From Rheinheimera sp. 4Y26 (GTDB taxonomy: Bacteria > Pseudomonadota > Gammaproteobacteria > Enterobacterales > Alteromonadaceae): a stretch of DNA of 64,000 bases. This document shows positions 62,029-64,000 of the stretch, one piece after another. The notes beneath the pieces are model-generated. The model worked only from the letters and a program-made list of their open reading frames with translations. It was not told the DNA's origin and ran no database searches. The stretch is from contig NZ_JAOBWS010000001.1 of assembly GCF_025245835.1 (NCBI RefSeq), forward strand, positions 806,001 through 870,000. Direction: 5' to 3'. A program made the translations under genes and the position numbers. Each line of letters starts with the position of its first letter. The stretch's first letter is position 1.

Positions 62029-63999
62029 TTATTGGCCTAAACCAACAGTCCAGCCTTTAGTCCAGTCGCTGCTGGCATCTACAGCACCCACAGTGGCGGA
62101 TTTGCTGAAGAAGCTGTTTACAGCCGACATATCTTTTGGTGTTGTGGTGTCGATGGTGTAAATACCATTGAGCACTGCTGCCTGATCAGCCGCTGTTTTA
62201 TTGCCGGTCTGGCCTTCAAACCATTGTTTCACCGTTTGGTTGGCAGATACTGTGCCTTTAAACGGCTCAGGGCAGCCAATCACAGAGTGGGTCATCACCA
62301 GGGCACCAGAGGCTGCGAGTGCCTGAGACTGAGCAGTTTCAATTTCCAGACACTCGCCCATACCAGTTGGGCCTGCAATGACAAAGTTATGCAGCTGGGC
62401 GTTGGTGCCAGCACGCAGCAGCACACCTTCAGAGTCTTTTTCGGCCGATTTGTAGGTGTTGCCGATAATGGTCATATTGGCGATGGTTGGGTTAGACACC
62501 GGCGTGGCATCAAACTTAGACGACTGGTTGTCGGCTTCAATACCGCGGTTGGCTTCAGCATTGTTGGCATCGTGTTTCACCAGGAAGTACTGGCCTTTGC
62601 CTGTCCAGCCATCTGCCCAGTCCAGTGAGTCATCACCATTGCTGGTTAAAACCACGTACTTGACGTTGACAGTACCGCCGAAAAACTCCACACCGTCATC
62701 CAGGTTCTGGTGCACCTGAATATGGCTGACGGTTGTGCCGGCACCCACGCCTGCGAAGGTAATGCCGTTTAATTCGTTGTCCTGCAGTACTTCATAACCG
62801 GCGTGTTTTACCCGCACATATTTCAGTACGCCTGAGTTGTCGTTGACATCAGCACCACCGTAAGGGCCGGCGTTGCCTTCAGCTTCAATTTTACAGGCGG
62901 CCAGATTGGCCTGGTCGCACTTGTTGCTTGGTGCTTTACCCAATAACACCATGCCGCCCCATTGACCGGCTGCCGTTGGTGCACCAATCACATCTTGCAG
63001 TGAAGTGAAGGTGATAGGGTTTTGCTGGGTGCCTTCGGCATTAATTTTTGAACCGCGGGTGACCACCAGGAAGTCTGCACCTGAGCGGCCATACACTGTG
63101 ACACCAGGTTGTACTGTTAAAGTGGCAGCTGTGGTGTTGTCCACACCAATGCGTACCCGGCCGTTTAACACATAATCAGCACCGGCTACTAAAGTGACGT
63201 TACTGGTGATATCACCTTTAAGTTCACAGTTTAATTTACCTGTTAAAGAAGCCACTTCAGTGGTGCCGGCAGGGCAGGCTGCAATAGCAGTGGAAGCGTG
63301 CAGGCCAAAAGTCCAGCCTTTGGTCCAGTCAGATACACCGTCAAAAGCACCGATGTAATCGACATCGTCAAACCAGGCATCAACAAAGTTCGACACGTTG
63401 TAACCGTTTTTCAGCGCAGGTGAGGTTGAAGCTGGCATATAACCACCCAGCAGCGCGTCTGTGGTCATATTGCCGCTTTGTGCCATAAACCAGGCTTTCA
63501 CATCCAGCAGGGTATTGCCTTGGGCATCTTTTGGATTTTTAAAGGGTTCTTTACAGTCGATAATAGAGTTGCGCATTAACAAACCGCCGTTTTGCGCCTG
63601 CTGCACTGACTGCTCGGTTTCAATTTCCAGACACTCGCCCATACCGGCCGGGCCTTTGATAATAGTGTTGTAAATTTCACCGGCCGTACCGGCGCGCAGC
63701 AAAATACCTTCAGAGTCGGCGTCGGCAGATTTGTAGTTGTTGCCAAGGATGGTCATGTTGGCAATTTTTGGTTTACTGACCGGGCTGGCAGAAAAGTTAC
63801 CTGACTGGTTGTCGGCTTCAATACCACGGTTGGCTTTAGCGTCGGTTTTGCTGTGCTGAATCAGCACATGTTGCATTTTCCCTGTCCAGCCGTCCGCCCA
63901 GTCTAATGAGTCGTCACGGTTGCCGGTTAACACCACATGCTTGGCATTGACAGTACCGCCAAAAAACTCTACACCGTCGTCCAGGTTGTTATGCACCTG
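62029..63999 (-). CDS. Exported beta-helix protein with tandem duplicated domains, 5' truncated
   Basis: At least 656 residues are coded; the frame is open to the window edge, and the GTG at 63996 is an internal Val, shown by the second copy, which reads QVHQNLDDGVEFFGG where the first reads VHNNLDDGVEFFGG. Two copies of a roughly 310-residue domain are present, each with NLDDGVEFF, DDSLDWADGWTGK, NRGIEADNQS, LLRAGT, MGECLEIET, and SDWTKGWT-GL at the end. These are parallel beta-helix surface or periplasmic proteins, often coded beside a TonB receptor in related bacteria. Function is unknown. More copies may lie upstream beyond the window. A strong terminator follows. Confidence 0.85.
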   Translation of the reverse strand, partial: QVHNNLDDGVEFFGGTVNAKHVVLTGNRDDSLDWADGWTGKMQHVLIQHSKTDAKANRGIEADNQSGNFSASPVSKPKIANMTILGNNYKSADADSEGILLRAGTAGEIYNTIIKGPAGMGECLEIETEQSVQQAQNGGLLMRNSIIDCKEPFKNPKDAQGNTLLDVKAWFMAQSGNMTTDALLGGYMPASTSPALKNGYNVSNFVDAWFDDVDYIGAFDGVSDWTKGWTFGLHASTAIAACPAGTTEVASLTGKLNCELKGDITSNVTLVAGADYVLNGRVRIGVDNTTAATLTVQPGVTVYGRSGADFLVVTRGSKINAEGTQQNPITFTSLQDVIGAPTAAGQWGGMVLLGKAPSNKCDQANLAACKIEAEGNAGPYGGADVNDNSGVLKYVRVKHAGYEVLQDNELNGITFAGVGAGTTVSHIQVHQNLDDGVEFFGGTVNVKYVVLTSNGDDSLDWADGWTGKGQYFLVKHDANNAEANRGIEADNQSSKFDATPVSNPTIANMTIIGNTYKSAEKDSEGVLLRAGTNAQLHNFVIAGPTGMGECLEIETAQSQALAASGALVMTHSVIGCPEPFKGTVSANQTVKQWFEGQTGNKTAADQAAVLNGIYTIDTTTPKDMSAVNSFFSKSATVGAVDASSDWTKGWTVGLGQ

Positions 64000-64000
64000 A

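Noticed and set aside
1-64000. CRISPR array
   Set aside because: The only short spaced repeats (6515-6648 and 58900-59046) have irregular spacing, few units and no cas genes nearby.

Overview
The window looks like a chromosomal segment of a free-living aquatic gammaproteobacterium, probably in or near the Rheinheimera/Alishewanella group. This rests on protein families, not on a marker gene: TonB receptors, a SapC protein, an AcrAB-type pump with a TetR repressor, many c-di-GMP and phosphorelay proteins, and secreted sugar hydrolases. There is no rRNA, insertion sequence, phage module or CRISPR array. One tRNA-Leu(CAA) is present.

Layout. 1-4.2 kb: a truncated periplasmic binding protein joined to a sensor kinase, a second binding protein, and a DMT exporter. 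4.25-6.65 kb: accessory island 1. 6.9-16.3 kb: carbohydrate/peptide block with a MelR-like AraC regulator, a six-hairpin glycosidase lipoprotein, an M61-type peptidase, a GH97 glycosidase and a lysozyme-like protein. 16.4-25.8 kb: LysR/MFS pair, a REC-Hpt plus REC pair, a VOC protein, a TonB receptor with a PepSY membrane protein, and a LysR/YcaC-type hydrolase pair. 25.8-37.4 kb: signalling block with a REC-LOV-GGDEF-EAL-REC protein facing a split phosphorelay operon (REC, Hpt, REC, kinase), a TPR protein, a PAS-PAS-GGDEF-EAL protein and a chemoreceptor. 37.5-40.2 kb: a small MerR regulon. 40.4-42 kb: tRNA-Leu, an RDD protein and a hypothetical protein. 42.2-49.2 kb: RND efflux operon with a divergent TetR gene and three operator-like sites. 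49.2-56 kb: diguanylate cyclase, SapC, phosphoethanolamine-transferase-like protein, porin, CorA. 56.35-58.9 kb: accessory island 2. 59.1-64 kb: a large TonB receptor and a beta-helix protein that runs off the window.

The most unusual content is the two accessory islands. Each is bounded by an inverted pair of the same roughly 210-235 bp repeat, with the same end facing inward in all four copies. The repeats differ in sequence at places that pair in hairpins, and the differences compensate each other, so a folded RNA or single-stranded DNA structure appears to be conserved. Between the repeats lie small hypothetical genes in one direction, separated by imperfect palindromes that begin at or next to the stop codon and carry complementary 7-bp core sites, as integron attC sites do. 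No integrase gene is in the window, so these look like integrase-less cassette clusters (CALINs) held between structured inverted repeats. One cargo gene resembles an AbiJ/HEPN abortive-infection protein.
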